Made by a program: the position numbers and the translations under genes
In this document: piece after piece, positions 63,860 through 64,000 of the stretch
How the letters are laid out: the number at the start of each line of letters is the position of its first letter
How positions within the stretch are numbered: position 1 is the first letter of the stretch
Notes under the pieces: model-generated
What the model was told of the DNA's origin: nothing
The model's database searches: none
Seen by the model: only the letters and a program-made list of their open reading frames with translations
Assembly (NCBI RefSeq): GCF_900143085.1
Contig: NZ_FRCZ01000003.1
Coordinates: 1-64,000, forward strand
DNA length: 64,000 bases
Direction: 5' to 3'
Origin: Gracilibacillus kekensis
Lineage (GTDB): Bacteria > Bacillota > Bacilli > Bacillales > Amphibacillaceae

Positions 63860-64000
63860 ATGGCAGAAAATAATAGTGAAAACACACACCCATTAGAAGG
63901 ATTTATGTCTTTAACTATGGAAAATTTAAAAGAGTTAATCGAGGTAGATACCGCGATCGGTAAACCGATAGATGTGCCAGATGGAAGTGTTATTATTCCG
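63860..64000 (+). CDS. ytfJ: Sporulation protein YtfJ/GerW family (partial, cut by window end)
   Basis: The first 47 residues are present: ENTHPLEGFMSLTMENLKEL, IEVDTAIGKPIDVPDGSVIIP. This is the characteristic GerW/YtfJ N-terminus. GGAAGGAGA precedes ATG 63860. Family members are made in spores and affect germination in B. subtilis. The rest lies beyond the window. Confidence 0.9.
   Translation, partial: MAENNSENTHPLEGFMSLTMENLKELIEVDTAIGKPIDVPDGSVIIP

Overview
The window is low-GC Firmicutes chromosome, most likely a Bacillaceae member of the halophilic or halotolerant group around Gracilibacillus, Oceanobacillus and Virgibacillus. Three things support this. Gene order closely follows the Bacillus subtilis ytf/ytm/ytp/ytx region. 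There is an alpha/beta-type small acid-soluble spore protein and a GerW/YtfJ gene, so the organism forms spores. A sodium-type MotPS flagellar stator sits behind ccpA. The genus is an inference; the family-level call is firm.

Layout. 1-565 is the end of an rRNA operon (23S tail, 5S, terminator). 633-8960 holds a broken small membrane gene, a YtfP-type flavoprotein, the MurJ/YtgP lipid II flippase, an rRNA pseudouridine synthase with an apparent ATC start, a K+ channel, ThpR, YtlQ and YtmP. 9186-20944 is the trmB-ytoP-ytpPQR-sftA-murC-ytxGHJ block, with ytpR frameshifted. 21041-28025 carries an FtsA-like protein, aroA, ccpA and motPS. 28581-35904 has acuABC (on the minus strand), a class A PBP, and T-box-controlled tyrS. 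35992-41982 has a DUF3231 protein, a cytochrome bd operon with its tiny CydS subunit, a CoxG-like protein and a sodium/alanine symporter.

41986-52586 is the accessory part. It contains a LysR remnant cut by a solitary TnpB element, an ECF sigma/AhpD-like pair, a VOC(broken)-DNA alkylation repair-TetR operon behind a perfect 15-bp inverted repeat, a MarR-controlled SDR/aldo-keto reductase pair, a decayed Ktr/Trk potassium transporter, DinB, rpiA and a DHFR-like gene. 52728-64000 returns to conserved core: rpsD with leader, fRMsr, ezrA, cysteine desulfurase-thiI, SASP, amidohydrolase, nadF, ytfI and ytfJ (cut by the window end).

The most unusual structure is a family of about 130-bp imperfect palindromes, seven copies in this window. 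Six are arranged as three divergent pairs in the gaps murC/ytxG, aroA/ccpA and motS/acuC. Their apical stems differ in sequence but stay complementary, so selection appears to act on the fold. No CRISPR array, prophage or tRNA gene was seen.
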